A stretch of 64,000 nucleotides of DNA from Tuberibacillus calidus DSM 17572 (GTDB taxonomy: Bacteria; Bacillota; Bacilli; Bacillales; Sporolactobacillaceae). Location: contig NZ_KE387193.1 in the NCBI RefSeq assembly GCF_000430685.1, positions 1 through 64,000 on the forward strand, given 5' to 3'. The notes beneath the pieces are model-generated. The model was given only the letters and a program-made list of their open reading frames with translations. It was not told where the DNA came from and did not search any database. The position numbers and the translations under genes were made by a program. Positions 35,797 through 46,300 of the stretch are shown here, piece after piece. How positions within the stretch are numbered: position 1 is the first letter of the stretch; each line of letters begins with the position of its first letter.

Positions 35797-36729
35797 CTAA
35801 GCCTCTTGAAAATAACGCTTAGCCGCTTCAATATCGCGGTGCATTTGTTGGACGAGATCCTCGCTCCGATCAAATTTCTTATCGTCGCGGAGCCGTTTCA
35901 GCCATTCAACTGTCACCATTTCCCCATAAATCGTCCGATGAAAATCAAAAAGGAAGACTTCCACGACTGGTTGTTCGTTGTCATAGTATGTCGGCCGCGT
36001 ACCAATATACCCGGCACCTTGGTAAACCTCATCATCTAACATCAAGCGGACGGCATAAATGCCTCTTTCTGGGAACACATAGGGATCAAGCGTCTTAATA
36101 TTCGCTGTTGGAAAGCCGAGCGTATTGCCGCGCTTATCGCCGTGCACGACCATGCCTTTAATGCGGTAAGGGCGGCCAAGAAGCGGTCTTGCGCTTTCTA
36201 CATCTCCAGATTGGATGAGCTCTCTGATTTTTGTCGTACTAACTTTCTCATTAAAAAGAGTCACTTTTGGAATGACCGTGACCGTGAACATATTCCGGGA
36301 ATGTTCTTTCATGGTTTCCATATTGCCTTGAGCCATTCGGCCATATGTGTAGTCAAAGCCGGCGACAACATGTTTCACATTTAATCCGATGACATAACGA
36401 TCAATAAAGTCCTGCGGCGACATCCGGCTCAAGTCATGGTCAAATTTAACAAAATAAACGATATCAACACCAAGCTGCTTCATCAATATGGCTTTTTCTT
36501 CTGGCGGGGTTAAGTAGTCATCCCTTTTACTCATATGTTTTAATACGACGGAGGGATGCGGATGAAAGGTCATCACCGCCGCTTTCATACCATGATCTCG
36601 AGCGATTTTCAAAGCAGTTTGAATCACTTTCTGATGGCCGATGTGAACACCGTCAAAATAGCCTAAGGCCAAAACCAGTTGGTCGGGACGATTTTTTTTG
36701 GGCGGTTGCGTCAAGTGGATGACTTCCAT
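35797..36729 (-). CDS. ribC: Bifunctional riboflavin kinase/FAD synthetase
   Basis: A 310-residue RibF-family enzyme that makes FMN and FAD. N-terminal nucleotidyltransferase domain (ALGYFDGVHIGHQKVI with the GxFDGxHxGH motif, FDYTYGRMAQG, STTKIRELI) and C-terminal riboflavin kinase domain (GDKRGNTLGFPTANI, then VEVFLFDF). The ATG at 36729 is preceded by GAGGTGG with 8 bases spacing; the frame open to 36741 adds four residues with no site. It follows truB by about 50 bases, as in B. subtilis. No FMN riboswitch is visible. Confidence 0.96.
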   Translation of the reverse strand: MEVIHLTQPPKKNRPDQLVLALGYFDGVHIGHQKVIQTALKIARDHGMKAAVMTFHPHPSVVLKHMSKRDDYLTPPEEKAILMKQLGVDIVYFVKFDHDLSRMSPQDFIDRYVIGLNVKHVVAGFDYTYGRMAQGNMETMKEHSRNMFTVTVIPKVTLFNEKVSTTKIRELIQSGDVESARPLLGRPYRIKGMVVHGDKRGNTLGFPTANIKTLDPYVFPERGIYAVRLMLDDEVYQGAGYIGTRPTYYDNEQPVVEVFLFDFHRTIYGEMVTVEWLKRLRDDKKFDRSEDLVQQMHRDIEAAKRYFQEA

Positions 36730-36776
36730 GGCGAAACCCACCTCACTTTCTCTCAGGTCTCGTAAGCGAATTGGTT

Positions 36777-37685
36777 CTAGTTTACGACGAATACCTTTTC
36801 AGGTTTGATCACATCCGGTCTTTCGGGATGTACTTGATAAATGGCAAGGCAAACACCCTTTTTATTATAAACCGCCATGCGTTTGTTTTGAAAGTTTTTC
36901 GGTAATGGTAGCACTTTTCCATGCTTGATATCCGCTTCCGTTTTTTCATCGACGATCCAAGATGGAAAAGTCGTTAGCGCCTCCCCAATCGAAACCATCA
37001 AGGCACTGACCGTACCACTTGCCACCGCTTCTTCAATCTCTTTGAAAGTTAAGCAGTCGGCAAGCTGAAAAGCACCCGAACGCGTGCGCGTTAAAGATTC
37101 CATATGTGCTGGAACCCCTAAGGCTTGACCGATATCGACGGTTAATGTCCGTATGTAAGTACCTTTGCTACACTCCACGACAAAAGGGATGCGTTCCTGA
37201 AATTGCTCATCATCGGAAGCGAGCTCCAAGCGATGAATGGTCACTTTTCGTCGCGGTCGCTCTACCGTTATCCCTTCGCGAGCATATTCATAAAGCCTTT
37301 TGCCACGCACCTTCACGGCAGAATAAAGCGGGGGGATTTGTTCGATCTCACCGATAAAACGCTGGAACACTTGTTCAATTTCCGAACGATGCCACCCTTT
37401 TTGTATCGGGACTTCTTCAACGATGTCGCCCGAGGCATCTTCTGTGGTCGTCGATTGGCCGAGTTTTATGACACCCCGATATGTCTTGCCATCTTCCGAT
37501 AAATATTCGGCGATTTTCGTGGCTTTCCCGATGCACATCGGTAGCACCCCGTCGACATCCGGATCCAATGTTCCGGTATGGCCGATCTTTTTCGTCTTTA
37601 AAATCTTTCTGAGCTTGTTGACACAGTCATGAGAAGTCATGCCTTTAGGTTTATAAAGCGGGATGACACCGGTTAAATCGTCCAT
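36777..37685 (-). CDS. truB: tRNA pseudouridine(55) synthase
   Basis: Makes pseudouridine 55 in the T-loop of tRNAs. 302 residues. The N-terminal YKPKGMTSHDCV and catalytic motif GHTGTLDPDVDGVLP with the nucleophilic Asp, KATKIAEYL, and the SKGTYIRTL segment are all present. AAGGAGGG precedes the ATG. It lies after the rbfA terminator and before ribC; its own promoter is not clear in the short gap. Confidence 0.97.
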   Translation of the reverse strand: MDDLTGVIPLYKPKGMTSHDCVNKLRKILKTKKIGHTGTLDPDVDGVLPMCIGKATKIAEYLSEDGKTYRGVIKLGQSTTTEDASGDIVEEVPIQKGWHRSEIEQVFQRFIGEIEQIPPLYSAVKVRGKRLYEYAREGITVERPRRKVTIHRLELASDDEQFQERIPFVVECSKGTYIRTLTVDIGQALGVPAHMESLTRTRSGAFQLADCLTFKEIEEAVASGTVSALMVSIGEALTTFPSWIVDEKTEADIKHGKVLPLPKNFQNKRMAVYNKKGVCLAIYQVHPERPDVIKPEKVFVVN

Positions 37686-37733
37686 CTGATCCCTCCTTCC
37701 GGCTCTGCTTTTAGTCTCTTAGACGCAAAGAAG

Positions 37734-37794
37734 CTCGGCTCTCCGCGGCATCAAAAAAACCTTCATGTTTTTTAATACCCGGAATAGAGCCGAG
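37734..37794 (-). terminator. rbfA terminator, end of the nusA-infB operon
   Basis: CTCGGCTCT and AGAGCCGAG form the outer stem. The inner arm GGTATTAAAAAAC and GTTTTTTTGATGCC pairs with wobbles, giving a long composite hairpin followed by CTTCTTT. Confidence 0.78.
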
Positions 37795-37802
37795 AGTCTT
37801 GA

Positions 37803-38153
37803 TTAATCCTCATTTCGCTTTAAGTCATGAAGAATTTTGTTAATCCGATTGCCATATTCAACGGATTCATCGATTTTAAAATCGAGTTCTGGCGTCTTTC
37901 TGAGTCGGATGCGTTTGCCGATTTCGGAGCGAATAAAACCTTTTGCTTGGCTAAGCCCTTCCAACGTTTCGGCGATCTTTTCTTCTCCACCGAGCACCGT
38001 AATATAGGCTGTTGCCTGTTGAAGGTCTCCGGTCACATCCACCCCTGTGACCGTGACAAAGCCGATGCGCGGGTCCTTAATGCGATTGCTGATAATATCG
38101 CTTAGTTCTTTTTTCATCTGTTCGGCCACCCGGCCGATGCGATAATTGGCCAT
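37803..38153 (-). CDS. rbfA: Ribosome-binding factor A
   Basis: A 116-residue KH-like ribosome maturation factor that binds 30S helix 1 and aids cold growth and late 30S assembly. Conserved [32 protein letters not shown] and [14 protein letters not shown] are visible. GAGGTGG lies 8 bases before the ATG at 38153; the GTG four codons earlier is part of that Shine-Dalgarno site, so it is not used. Last gene of the rimP-rbfA operon. Confidence 0.96.
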   Translation of the reverse strand: MANYRIGRVAEQMKKELSDIISNRIKDPRIGFVTVTGVDVTGDLQQATAYITVLGGEEKIAETLEGLSQAKGFIRSEIGKRIRLRKTPELDFKIDESVEYGNRINKILHDLKRNED

Positions 38154-38171
38154 TTCTTGATCCACCTCGAT

Positions 38172-38453
38172 TCAAAGCCATTCCCAAGTGCTCTTAGCAC
38201 AGTCCAATTCTTCGTTTTGATCAATCAACGTGAGCACTTGGCGCAGTTCGTTTTCAGCTACGGTCTTAGATGAGGCGACCGTGACAAAAGCGAGCTCGGC
38301 GCGTTGCCAAACATCTTGAAAGCCGATTTCGGATGCGGCAACGTTAAACCGATTTTTGGCACGCGCTAAGACGCTTTGTATCACCGAGCGTTTATTTTTT
38401 AAAGATTGGGCATTATAAAGGATGCATTCACACCGCAAAAGGCCGATGATCAT
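38172..38453 (-). CDS. ylxP: YlxP, DUF503 protein
   Basis: A 93-residue protein of the DUF503 family (ferredoxin-like fold) with [28 protein letters not shown] and [13 protein letters not shown]. It is always found next to infB/rbfA and probably helps ribosome assembly or translation, though its exact job is unknown. The ATG overlaps the infB stop as ATGA, so it is coupled to infB. Confidence 0.95.
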   Translation of the reverse strand: MIIGLLRCECILYNAQSLKNKRSVIQSVLARAKNRFNVAASEIGFQDVWQRAELAFVTVASSKTVAENELRQVLTLIDQNEELDCAKSTWEWL

Positions 38454-40834
38454 CGCTTCACTTCTTCCATCACGAACGCTTCCATCACATCACCCTCTTT
38501 AATATCATTGAAATTTTCAAGGGTAATGCCGCACTCATAACCCGCAGCAACTTCTTTCACATCATCTTTGAAGCGTTTTAAGGTGTCCACTTTGCCTTCG
38601 TAAATGACTATGCCGTCGCGAATGAGACGGATGCCAGCATCGCGGCTGACTTTACCGTCTGTCACGTAACAACCTGCAATGGTACCGATTTTAGAAACTT
38701 TAAAGGTCGTGCGCACTTCGATTTGACCGATGACTTTCTCAACATATTCAGGATCAAGCATTCCTTTCATCGCGGCTTCCATTTCATCGATCGCATCATA
38801 AATGACGCGGTACAAGCGAATCTCAACCCGCTCTGTTTCTGCGGTCTTTTTGGCATTGGCATCTGGACGCACGTTGAAACCAATTATGATGGCATTGGAT
38901 GCCGAAGCCAAAATGATATCGGATTCCGTGATCGCTCCGACACCGGTATGAATGATGTTGACGCGCACGCCTTCCACATCGATTTTTTGCAAGGCGCCGC
39001 TAACGGCCTCAACCGATCCTTGAACATCGGCCTTCACAATGACGTTAATTTCTTTGATATGACCTTCTTGGATTTTTTGGAAGAGATCATCTAAGCTGAC
39101 CTTCGATGACTCATGGCGTTCGGCAATGCGCTGTTTTTCGGCACGCGCTTCACCGATTTGTCGAGCCTTTTTCTCATCTTCGAACACCATAAACGGGTCA
39201 CCAGCATTTGGCACATCATTTAAGCCGGTAATTTCCACTGGTGTCGATGGCGGCGCAGATTTTACCCGGCGCCCAAGGTCGTTGACCATGGCCCGTACAC
39301 GGCCATACGTATTGCCGACAACAATCGGATCGCCGACATTTAATGTCCCGTTTTGCACGAGCAAGGTCGCCACAGGTCCGCGGCCTTTATCTAATTCGGC
39401 TTCAATGACCGATCCTGTCGCTCTGCAATCGACATTTGCTTTATAGTCTTCGACTTCAGCAACAAGCAAGATCATTTCCAGCAGTTCATCGATGCCTTCG
39501 CCTTTTAATGCCGAGAGTTTAACAAAAATCGTGTCGCCACCCCATTCTTCCGGTATCAATCCATGCTCTGTCAGTTCTTGCATGACGCGGTCGGGATTGG
39601 CATTTTCTTTATCGATTTTGTTCACGGCGACGATGATTGGGACATTGGCCGCCTTGGCGTGGTTGATCGCTTCGACGGTTTGCGGCATGACGCCATCATC
39701 TGCTGCAACAACTAAAACAGTAATATCCGTGATTTGTGCTCCACGGGCGCGCATCGTCGTAAACGCGGCATGTCCCGGGGTATCGAGGAAAGTGATTTTT
39801 TTCCCTTCATGAGTCACTTGGTAAGCGCCGATATGCTGTGTAATGCCGCCAGCCTCACCTTCAGTGACGCGTGTATGGCGAATGGAATCAAGCAAGGTCG
39901 TTTTGCCGTGGTCGACGTGCCCCATAATCGTGACGACCGGTGGCCGCGGAACAGCTGTCGCTTCATCGATTTCCATGCCATATTCTTCAAAGGCGGATTC
40001 ATCGAACTGTTCTTCTTCTTCGGCTTTCACACCGTAATCGTCACAGATCAATTCAATGGTATCTTTATCTAAAACTTGGTTTTTTGTCGCCATAATGCCG
40101 AGAACCATTAGTTTTTTGATGATTTCGGTCGCTTGACGACCCAGTTTCTCAGCCAATTCACTGACGGTCAATGAATCGACAAACGTAATTTTTTCCGGTA
40201 ATTTGATTTCAAGGTCTTGCCGCGGCGTTTTTGCACGGTCATTGCGGCCGCGCTTCCCTTTATGTTTTTTGTTCGTATTTTGGAATTTTTCTTCCTCTTT
40301 AATCGAACGACGCTCTTTTTTCACTTTTTCCGTCCGTCTCCGGTCGTCATGGCGTGAAGCTTTATCCCCTACCGCTTGAGACCGGCTTTGTACTGCTTGC
40401 GCTTTAGGACTTCCGCTTGGCCGTGAGGCGTTCGGCTTCCGACCATCCGAGTGGTGATTTTTCGCTACTGGCTGATGCTGGCCGCTCCCATTTTGTCGAT
40501 CATTGCTTGCGGCGGCATGATTAGGCCGCGGACGGCGGTTATTGTTCCGAGAATCTGATCCAGAGCCGTGATGATTGGTATGGCGAGCGGTTGCCCGGCC
40601 TCGCCCATTGGACGATCGGTTGTTTTTTGCTTCGCTTGAAGAGGTTGACTGAGCATGCGTGTTTTTCTCCGCTTGCTGCGGCTTGAACTTTTGCTCCAAT
40701 GCCTGGATTTCCTCCTCACCAATCACCGCCATATGGCTAGAGACAGGTTTTCCCATCTCTCGAAGCAGTTCCATGATCCTTTTACTCGATGTATTATTCT
40801 CTTTGGCAAATTCATAAACGCGTTTTTTATTCAT
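38450..40834 (-). CDS. infB: Translation initiation factor IF-2
   Basis: A 794-residue GTPase that brings initiator tRNA to the 30S subunit. Order: IF2-N domain ([23 protein letters not shown]), a long low-complexity Asn/Ser/Arg/His linker (about 55-190), a second IF2-N-like domain ([22 protein letters not shown]), G-domain with [20 protein letters not shown] and NKIDK, and domains II-IV ending [14 protein letters not shown]. Alternative internal starts used in some bacteria were not identified. GGGGGTG lies a few bases before the ATG. Confidence 0.97.
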   Translation of the reverse strand: MNKKRVYEFAKENNTSSKRIMELLREMGKPVSSHMAVIGEEEIQALEQKFKPQQAEKNTHAQSTSSSEAKNNRSSNGRGRATARHTNHHGSGSDSRNNNRRPRPNHAAASNDRQNGSGQHQPVAKNHHSDGRKPNASRPSGSPKAQAVQSRSQAVGDKASRHDDRRRTEKVKKERRSIKEEEKFQNTNKKHKGKRGRNDRAKTPRQDLEIKLPEKITFVDSLTVSELAEKLGRQATEIIKKLMVLGIMATKNQVLDKDTIELICDDYGVKAEEEEQFDESAFEEYGMEIDEATAVPRPPVVTIMGHVDHGKTTLLDSIRHTRVTEGEAGGITQHIGAYQVTHEGKKITFLDTPGHAAFTTMRARGAQITDITVLVVAADDGVMPQTVEAINHAKAANVPIIVAVNKIDKENANPDRVMQELTEHGLIPEEWGGDTIFVKLSALKGEGIDELLEMILLVAEVEDYKANVDCRATGSVIEAELDKGRGPVATLLVQNGTLNVGDPIVVGNTYGRVRAMVNDLGRRVKSAPPSTPVEITGLNDVPNAGDPFMVFEDEKKARQIGEARAEKQRIAERHESSKVSLDDLFQKIQEGHIKEINVIVKADVQGSVEAVSGALQKIDVEGVRVNIIHTGVGAITESDIILASASNAIIIGFNVRPDANAKKTAETERVEIRLYRVIYDAIDEMEAAMKGMLDPEYVEKVIGQIEVRTTFKVSKIGTIAGCYVTDGKVSRDAGIRLIRDGIVIYEGKVDTLKRFKDDVKEVAAGYECGITLENFNDIKEGDVMEAFVMEEVKR

Positions 40835-40838
40835 ACGT

Positions 40839-41162
40839 TCACCCCCGATGATTTGATTCGATCAATGATTGCAATTTGTCACCGAAACCTCTGTCCGTTA
40901 TTGCAATGACGACTCTTTCCGCTTTACCAATCGCCTGACCAAGTGTTTTTCTGTCGGAGCAGACGATGTACGGAACGCCGTAATATTGGCATTTATCGGT
41001 GACGGTTTTCATCGTACGATTCGAAGCGTCATCCGAAAGTAAAACCAACTTCGCCTGACCTCTCCGAATCGCTTGAATGACGGTTTCCTCTCCTGTAACC
41101 ACTTTTCGCGCGCGATAGGCTAAACCCAATAAAGCTGTCCAGCTTTTATTGTTGTTCACCAT
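40839..41162 (-). CDS. ylxQ: YlxQ, ribosomal L7Ae-family RNA-binding protein
   Basis: A 107-residue K-turn RNA-binding protein of the L7Ae family, with [37 protein letters not shown] and [17 protein letters not shown]. In B. subtilis YlxQ (RplGA) binds K-turns. The chosen ATG at 41162 overlaps the end of ylxR and follows GGAG at 9 bases; a TTG at 41177 is an alternative. Part of the nusA-infB operon. Confidence 0.92.
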   Translation of the reverse strand: MVNNNKSWTALLGLAYRARKVVTGEETVIQAIRRGQAKLVLLSDDASNRTMKTVTDKCQYYGVPYIVCSDRKTLGQAIGKAERVVIAITDRGFGDKLQSLIESNHRG

Positions 41163-41430
41163 TGGTTTCTTCTCCAATTAACGATAACATTTCTATAAAA
41201 ATGCGCTCATCGACATCGACGTTTAGATGTTTTGCCAACAAGTTTTTTTTACGGGCTTTTTCAATGCACGCTTTATCTTTTGATAGATAAGCCCCCCGGC
41301 CGTTTTTCTTCCCAGTTGGGTCAAGTGACACCTCACCCTCAGGCGAACGGACGATTCGAAAAAGCTCCCTTTTGTCTTGGGTGTTTCCGCAAGCAATACA
41401 TTTGCGTATCGGTACTTTCCTTTGTTTCAT
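41146..41430 (-). CDS. ylxR: YlxR, DUF448 protein (RnpM-like)
   Basis: A 94-residue DUF448 protein with the characteristic PIRKCIACGNTQDKRELFRIVR, GKKNGRGAYLSKD and KARKKNLLAKHL. The two cysteines of RKCIACG are present. Members bind RNA, and the B. subtilis protein has been reported to modulate RNase P. The ATG at 41430 is chosen because GGGGGTGG lies 8 bases before it. Lies between nusA and ylxQ, overlapping ylxQ. Confidence 0.95.
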   Translation of the reverse strand: MKQRKVPIRKCIACGNTQDKRELFRIVRSPEGEVSLDPTGKKNGRGAYLSKDKACIEKARKKNLLAKHLNVDVDERIFIEMLSLIGEETNGEQQ

Positions 41431-41451
41431 GAGACCAACCACCCCCCACCG

Positions 41452-42711
41452 TTATTGGACATCTTTATCGACATCGGCGGCTAAGCGTTCGGTTTCGTCC
41501 ATATCCTCCTCAAAAGCATCAGCATCGCCTCCGGTGTCAGACCATTCTTCATGATCGACTTCATCTCGGTTCACTTCGTCTTGGCCGGCTTCAACATCAT
41601 TTTCATCATGAAAGTCTTCGTCGTAATCCGTTTCATCTCTTGATGGCACATTGGCTATTTGGTCAAACAATCCGAGTTCTTCCGCTTCGGACTCACTTTT
41701 TATGTCGATTTTCCAACCGGTCAGTTTTGCGGCTAACCGAGCGTTTTGCCCGCGTTTTCCTATGGCAAGCGACAATTGATAATCGGGAACGATCACTGTT
41801 GTCGCTTTTTCTTCTTCGTTAACGATGACGCCAAGAACTTTAGCCGGGCTTAAGGCATTGGCGACATATTCAACGGGATCTTTCGACCAATTGACGATGT
41901 CGATTTTCTCGCCTTTCAGCTCTGTGACGATGGCCTGTACGCGAGCACCGCGTGGGCCGACACAGGATCCAACGGGGTCGACTTCCGGATCTTCCGCGTA
42001 AACCGCAACTTTGGAACGGTCCCCCGCTTCTCGGGCAATGGACTTAATCTCCACTGTCCCATCAAAAATTTCCGGCACCTCTAACTCGAAGAGCCGTTTT
42101 AAAAGGCCAGGATGGGTCCGCGAGACTAAAACCGTCGGTCCTTTCGAAGTATTTTCAACCTTCGTGATGTATACTTTAATGCGATCATGCGGTCGATACG
42201 TTTCATTCGGCATTTGTTCGGATGCTGGAAGGAGCGCCTCAATTTTCCCTAAATCCACATAAATAAAGCGCGAATCTTGCCGTTGCACAATGCCCGTCAT
42301 AATATCTTCTTCACGATCAATATATTCTGAGTAAATCACACCGCGTTCAGCTTCCCGCACGCGCTGGGTCACAACTTGTTTCGCCGCTTGGGCTGCAATT
42401 CGCCCAAAATTGCGGGGAGTCACTTCCTCTTCAACGATGTCACCGACCTCATAATGCGGATTGATGGCTTTCGCTTCTTCTAAAGAGATCTGTAAACGCG
42501 GGTCTTCGACTTCCTCGGTAACTTCTTTTTGCGCGAAGACTTTAAAGGTTCCTGTTGTCTCATTGATATCAACACGGACGTTTTGAGCCTGATTAAAATT
42601 ACGTTTGTACGCTGAAATTAATGCGGCTTCTAAAGCCTCAATTAAAACCTCTTTTTTGATCCCTTTTTCTTTTTCAAGGGCTAAGAGCGCTTCAATCAAG
42701 TCACTGCTCAT
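41452..42711 (-). CDS. nusA: Transcription termination/antitermination factor NusA, with acidic tail
   Basis: A 419-residue NusA (B. subtilis 371). N-terminal RNA-polymerase-binding domain (about 1-125), S1 domain (about 130-205, GIVQRQDSRFIYVDLGKIEALLP) and KH1/KH2 (about 225-345, VGSCVGPRGARVQAIV and LSLAIGKRGQNARLAAKLTGWKI). After SESEAEELG comes a tail of about 70 residues that is mostly Asp/Glu (DETDYDEDFHDENDVE...), longer than in B. subtilis. NusA strengthens pausing and intrinsic termination. GGGGAGG precedes the ATG. Second gene of the operon after rimP. Confidence 0.96.
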   Translation of the reverse strand: MSSDLIEALLALEKEKGIKKEVLIEALEAALISAYKRNFNQAQNVRVDINETTGTFKVFAQKEVTEEVEDPRLQISLEEAKAINPHYEVGDIVEEEVTPRNFGRIAAQAAKQVVTQRVREAERGVIYSEYIDREEDIMTGIVQRQDSRFIYVDLGKIEALLPASEQMPNETYRPHDRIKVYITKVENTSKGPTVLVSRTHPGLLKRLFELEVPEIFDGTVEIKSIAREAGDRSKVAVYAEDPEVDPVGSCVGPRGARVQAIVTELKGEKIDIVNWSKDPVEYVANALSPAKVLGVIVNEEEKATTVIVPDYQLSLAIGKRGQNARLAAKLTGWKIDIKSESEAEELGLFDQIANVPSRDETDYDEDFHDENDVEAGQDEVNRDEVDHEEWSDTGGDADAFEEDMDETERLAADVDKDVQ

Positions 42712-42754
42712 TTCATGATCCTCCCCTTATAAAGGCATCTTTTTCATTTGCGAT

Positions 42755-43228
42755 TTAATAAAAAATGATGGCCAAACGGGCACTGGCAATTAATTTTACA
42801 GGAATATCATACGTCTTCGTTTTTGTTTTTTCCTGCACCGTGACGGTGACTTGATCGTCATCGGCAGCTTGTAAGACGCCTTCAAAAACGCTTTGACCGT
42901 TGACCGCTTCATAGGTAGTGATTCGGACATTTTTGCCGACGGCTTTTTTATAATCCTCTGGACCTTTCAACGGGCGTTCCGCACCGGGGGATGAGACTTC
43001 TAAAAAGTAGGCATCTTGGATGGGATCTTCCTCATCCAATATCTGCCCGACTTTTTCACTGACCATCGTGCACATATCTAAATCGACCCCTTGCGGCGAA
43101 TCAATGAAAATTTTTAAAACCCAGTTCTTTCCTTCTTTCACATATTTAAGGTCGACTAACTCAATATGAAGGTCGTTAAGCGTCGGCTCAATCAGTTGTT
43201 TCACCGTTTCGGCAATTTTCCCTGCCAA
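42755..43228 (-). CDS. rimP: Ribosome maturation factor RimP
   Basis: A 157-residue 30S maturation factor (YlxS/YhbC family): VDLKYVKEGKNWVLKIFID, GVDLDMCTMVSEKVGQILDEEDP and FLEVSSPGAERPLKGPEDYKKAVGK are all conserved. It starts with TTG at 43228, 6 bases after GGAGGGCGG. First gene of the rimP-nusA-ylxR-ylxQ-infB-ylxP-rbfA operon, with its own promoter and a terminator-like leader hairpin upstream. Confidence 0.95.
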   Translation of the reverse strand: MAGKIAETVKQLIEPTLNDLHIELVDLKYVKEGKNWVLKIFIDSPQGVDLDMCTMVSEKVGQILDEEDPIQDAYFLEVSSPGAERPLKGPEDYKKAVGKNVRITTYEAVNGQSVFEGVLQAADDDQVTVTVQEKTKTKTYDIPVKLIASARLAIIFY

Positions 43229-43269
43229 CTAGAACCGCCCTCCTTCAAAACGAATTTTTGCGGAAAATG

Positions 43270-43294
43270 AAAGAGTGGGAAATTCCCACTCTTT
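43270..43294 (-). terminator. Leader terminator hairpin upstream of rimP
   Basis: AAAGAGTGGGAA-ATTCCCACTCTTT gives a tight stem followed by CATTTTCC on the minus strand. Because the rimP promoter is upstream of it (43326-43354), it lies in the leader and could act as an attenuator; it could also stop read-through from polC. NusA-dependent termination in the nusA-operon leader is reported for B. subtilis. Confidence 0.7.
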
Positions 43295-43325
43295 GGCACG
43301 AGCTATTCTCAGTATTTCCAATAAT

Positions 43326-43354
43326 ACTATAACATAGCCATTTATTATAGGCAA
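43326..43354 (-). promoter_or_regulatory. Sigma-A promoter of the rimP-nusA-infB operon
   Basis: Minus-strand TTGCCT (43354-43349), 17 bp, TATAGT (43331-43326), about 30 bases after the polC stop and 98 bases before the rimP start. Confidence 0.75.
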
Positions 43355-43377
43355 ATAGAAATATCCGAAAAATGGTT

Positions 43378-46300
43378 TTAAAACAATGATAATTGGTTAG
43401 CTTCAGGAAGGCCTTTAAGGCAACCGTGTTGGTCCAACAAATCGACAACGGTCTTTGAAAGCTTCGCGCGTTTTTGCAGATCTTCTTTCGATAAAAATTC
43501 GCCTTCTTCTCGTGCCTTAACGATATTGATGGCCGCATTTGTGCCAACACCGGGCAAAGCGTTAAACGGGGCAAGGAGAGCGTTTCCGTCCACGATAAAG
43601 TTCCGGGCATCGGAACGGTATAAATCGATTGGCTTAAACGAAAAGCCGCGTTCACACATTTCCAAAGCGATTTCTAAAACCGTATGAAGGCTTTTTTCTT
43701 TCGGTGAAGCATCGAGCCCTTTGGCTTCAATTTCCTCAATTTTCGCCCGTATCGCTTTAGAGCCGCGACGCATGACATCAATGTCGACATCATCGGCGCG
43801 CACAGAAAAATATGTCGCATAAAAGAGAATCGGATAATGCACTTTAAAATAGGCAATCCGCACGGCCATCAACACATAAGCTGTTGCGTGTGCTTTTGGG
43901 AACATGTATTTAATCTTTAAACAGGAATCAATATACCAATCTGGCACATTATGTTTCTTCATTTCTTCAATCCACTCATCCGTCAGACCTTTGCCTTTCC
44001 GCACGGATTCCATGATTTTAAATGCGAGTGACGGTTCCAACCCTTTGTGCATCAAATAGACCATGATGTCATCCCGACAGCCGATAACATCTTTCAGCTC
44101 ACAAATGCCATTGTTAATCAATTCCTGAGCATTACCTAACCAGACATCTGTACCGTGGGAGAGGCCAGAAATCTGGACTAACTCCGCAAAGGTCGTCGGT
44201 TTAGTGCTTTCAAGCATTTGCCGGACGAAGCGCGTGCCATATTCGGGTATGCCAAGCGTGCCAGTCTTACAGCGAATCTGTTCCTCGGTGACGCCGAGGC
44301 TTTCCGTTGAACTGAATAATTTCAGAACATCGGGATCATCCGTCGGAATCGTTTTTGGATCGATGCCGCTTAAGTCTTGTAACATACGGATAACCGTCGG
44401 ATCATCGTGGCCGAGAATATCGAGTTTCAAAATATTATCATGGATCGAATGGAAATCAAAATGCGTCGTTTTCCATTCCGACGTTTTATCATCAGCGGGA
44501 TATTGAATCGGCGTAAAATCGTAAATATCCATATAATCTGGTACAACGATGATGCCGCCAGGATGTTGACCTGTCGTTCGTTTGACACCGGTACAGCCTT
44601 TTGCCAACCGGTCGATTTCCGCACTTCGGAAATGGAGATGATAGTCGCTGGCATAGCCTTTCACATATCCGTAAGCGGTTTTGTCGGCAATAGTTCCGAT
44701 CGTTCCGGCGCGATACACATAATCTTCACCGAAAAGCACTTTCGTGTAATTATGGGCGATCGGCTGATATTCCCCAGAGAAGTTCAAATCGATATCAGGT
44801 ACCTTGTCCCCTTTGAAGCCAAGGAATGTTTCAAATGGAATATCGTGACCATCTTTTATATATTTAGCATCACATGCGGGGCAATTTTTTTCCGGCAAGT
44901 CAAACCCGCAGGCGACACTCCCATCCGTAAAAAACTCCGAATGCTTACACGACGGGCAAACATAGTGTGGGGGAAGCGGATTGACTTCGGTAATTTCCAT
45001 CATCGTCGCCACGAAGCTCGAACCTACAGAACCTCGCGAACCGACCAAATACCCATCGGACAACGATTTTTTCACCAATTTATGAGCAATTAAATAAATG
45101 ACCGCAAAACCGTGTCCGATGATGCTATTCAATTCTTTTTCCAAACGTTTTTCAACAATCTCCGGCAATGGGTCTCCATAACGACGTTTTGCTTCTTCAT
45201 AACTCATATTCCGAACATCGTCATCAGCGCCTTCAATCTTAGGCGTATAGAGCTCATCTTTGACCGGTTTGACATCCTCAATAAGGTCAGCGATCTTTCT
45301 TGTATTTTCTACGACAACCTCCATCGCTGTCTCCTCACCGAGGAAGCGGAAAGCATCCAGCATCTCCTCTGTCGTTCGGAAATGAACCGGTGGTAAAGTT
45401 TGCCGGTTTAACGGGTTTCCGGATTGTGAGGCGATCAAAATTTTTCGGTAAATGTGGTCATGCGGGTCGAGATAATGCACATTGCCCGTCGCCACAACAG
45501 GTTTGCCCATTTTCTTCCCGAGTTTTACAATATTAGAAATAATCTCGCGCAAACCCAATTCATCATTGACTAACTCTTTTTCTATGAGATGCGGATAAAT
45601 TTCTGGTGGTTGAATTTCCAAAAAGTCGTAAAACTCCGCAAGTTTTTCCGCTTCTTCAGCAGATTTTTGCATCATCGCCTCGAATACTTCCCCTTTATCG
45701 CAGCCCGAACCGATCAATAAACCTTCGCGATACTTATTAAGTACAGAGCGGGGAATGCGGGGAACGCGGTAAAAATAATCCACATGGGCAAACGAGATCA
45801 GTTTATACAAATTCTTAAGACCCGCCTGCGTTTTAGTCAGGATCGTGCAATGCGTTGGCCGAGCCCGTTCATAGCCCCCTTGGTTGTTTTGCGCATTCAA
45901 TTCGTCATGGCGGTTGATGCCTTTTTCAAGCGCATCCGTAATCATTTTCCACAACAAATAACCTGTCGCTTCCGCATCATAAATCGCCCGGTGATGTTGG
46001 GTCAACTCAATCTGGAACGCCTTACAAAGCGTGTTCAAACGGTGGTTTTTCATGTGCGGATATAAAAACCGCCCTAATTCCAACGTATCGATCACGGGGT
46101 TCTTGGCTTTACCCATTCCCATGTTCTCAAAGCCAGCATTTAAAAAGCCCATATCAAAGGAAGCGTTATGGGCAACGAGTATGGCATCACCCATGAAATC
46201 ATAAAAATCCCTTAAGACATCCTCGATTTCCGGGGCATCCTTCACCATGTCATCGGTGATGTGGGTTAACTCAATCGTCGTCTGCGACAATGGCTCATGA

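Noticed and set aside
40280-40670. Repeat-like low-complexity stretch in infB
   Set aside because: It is the usual disordered linker of IF-2 rather than a DNA repeat or inserted element.
43245-43655. 136-codon minus-strand frame at the end of polC
   Set aside because: It overlaps polC in another frame and has no Shine-Dalgarno site; a shadow of polC.
44407-45093. 228-codon plus-strand frame
   Set aside because: Antisense to the strongly conserved polymerase domain of polC with no start signal or recognisable family.
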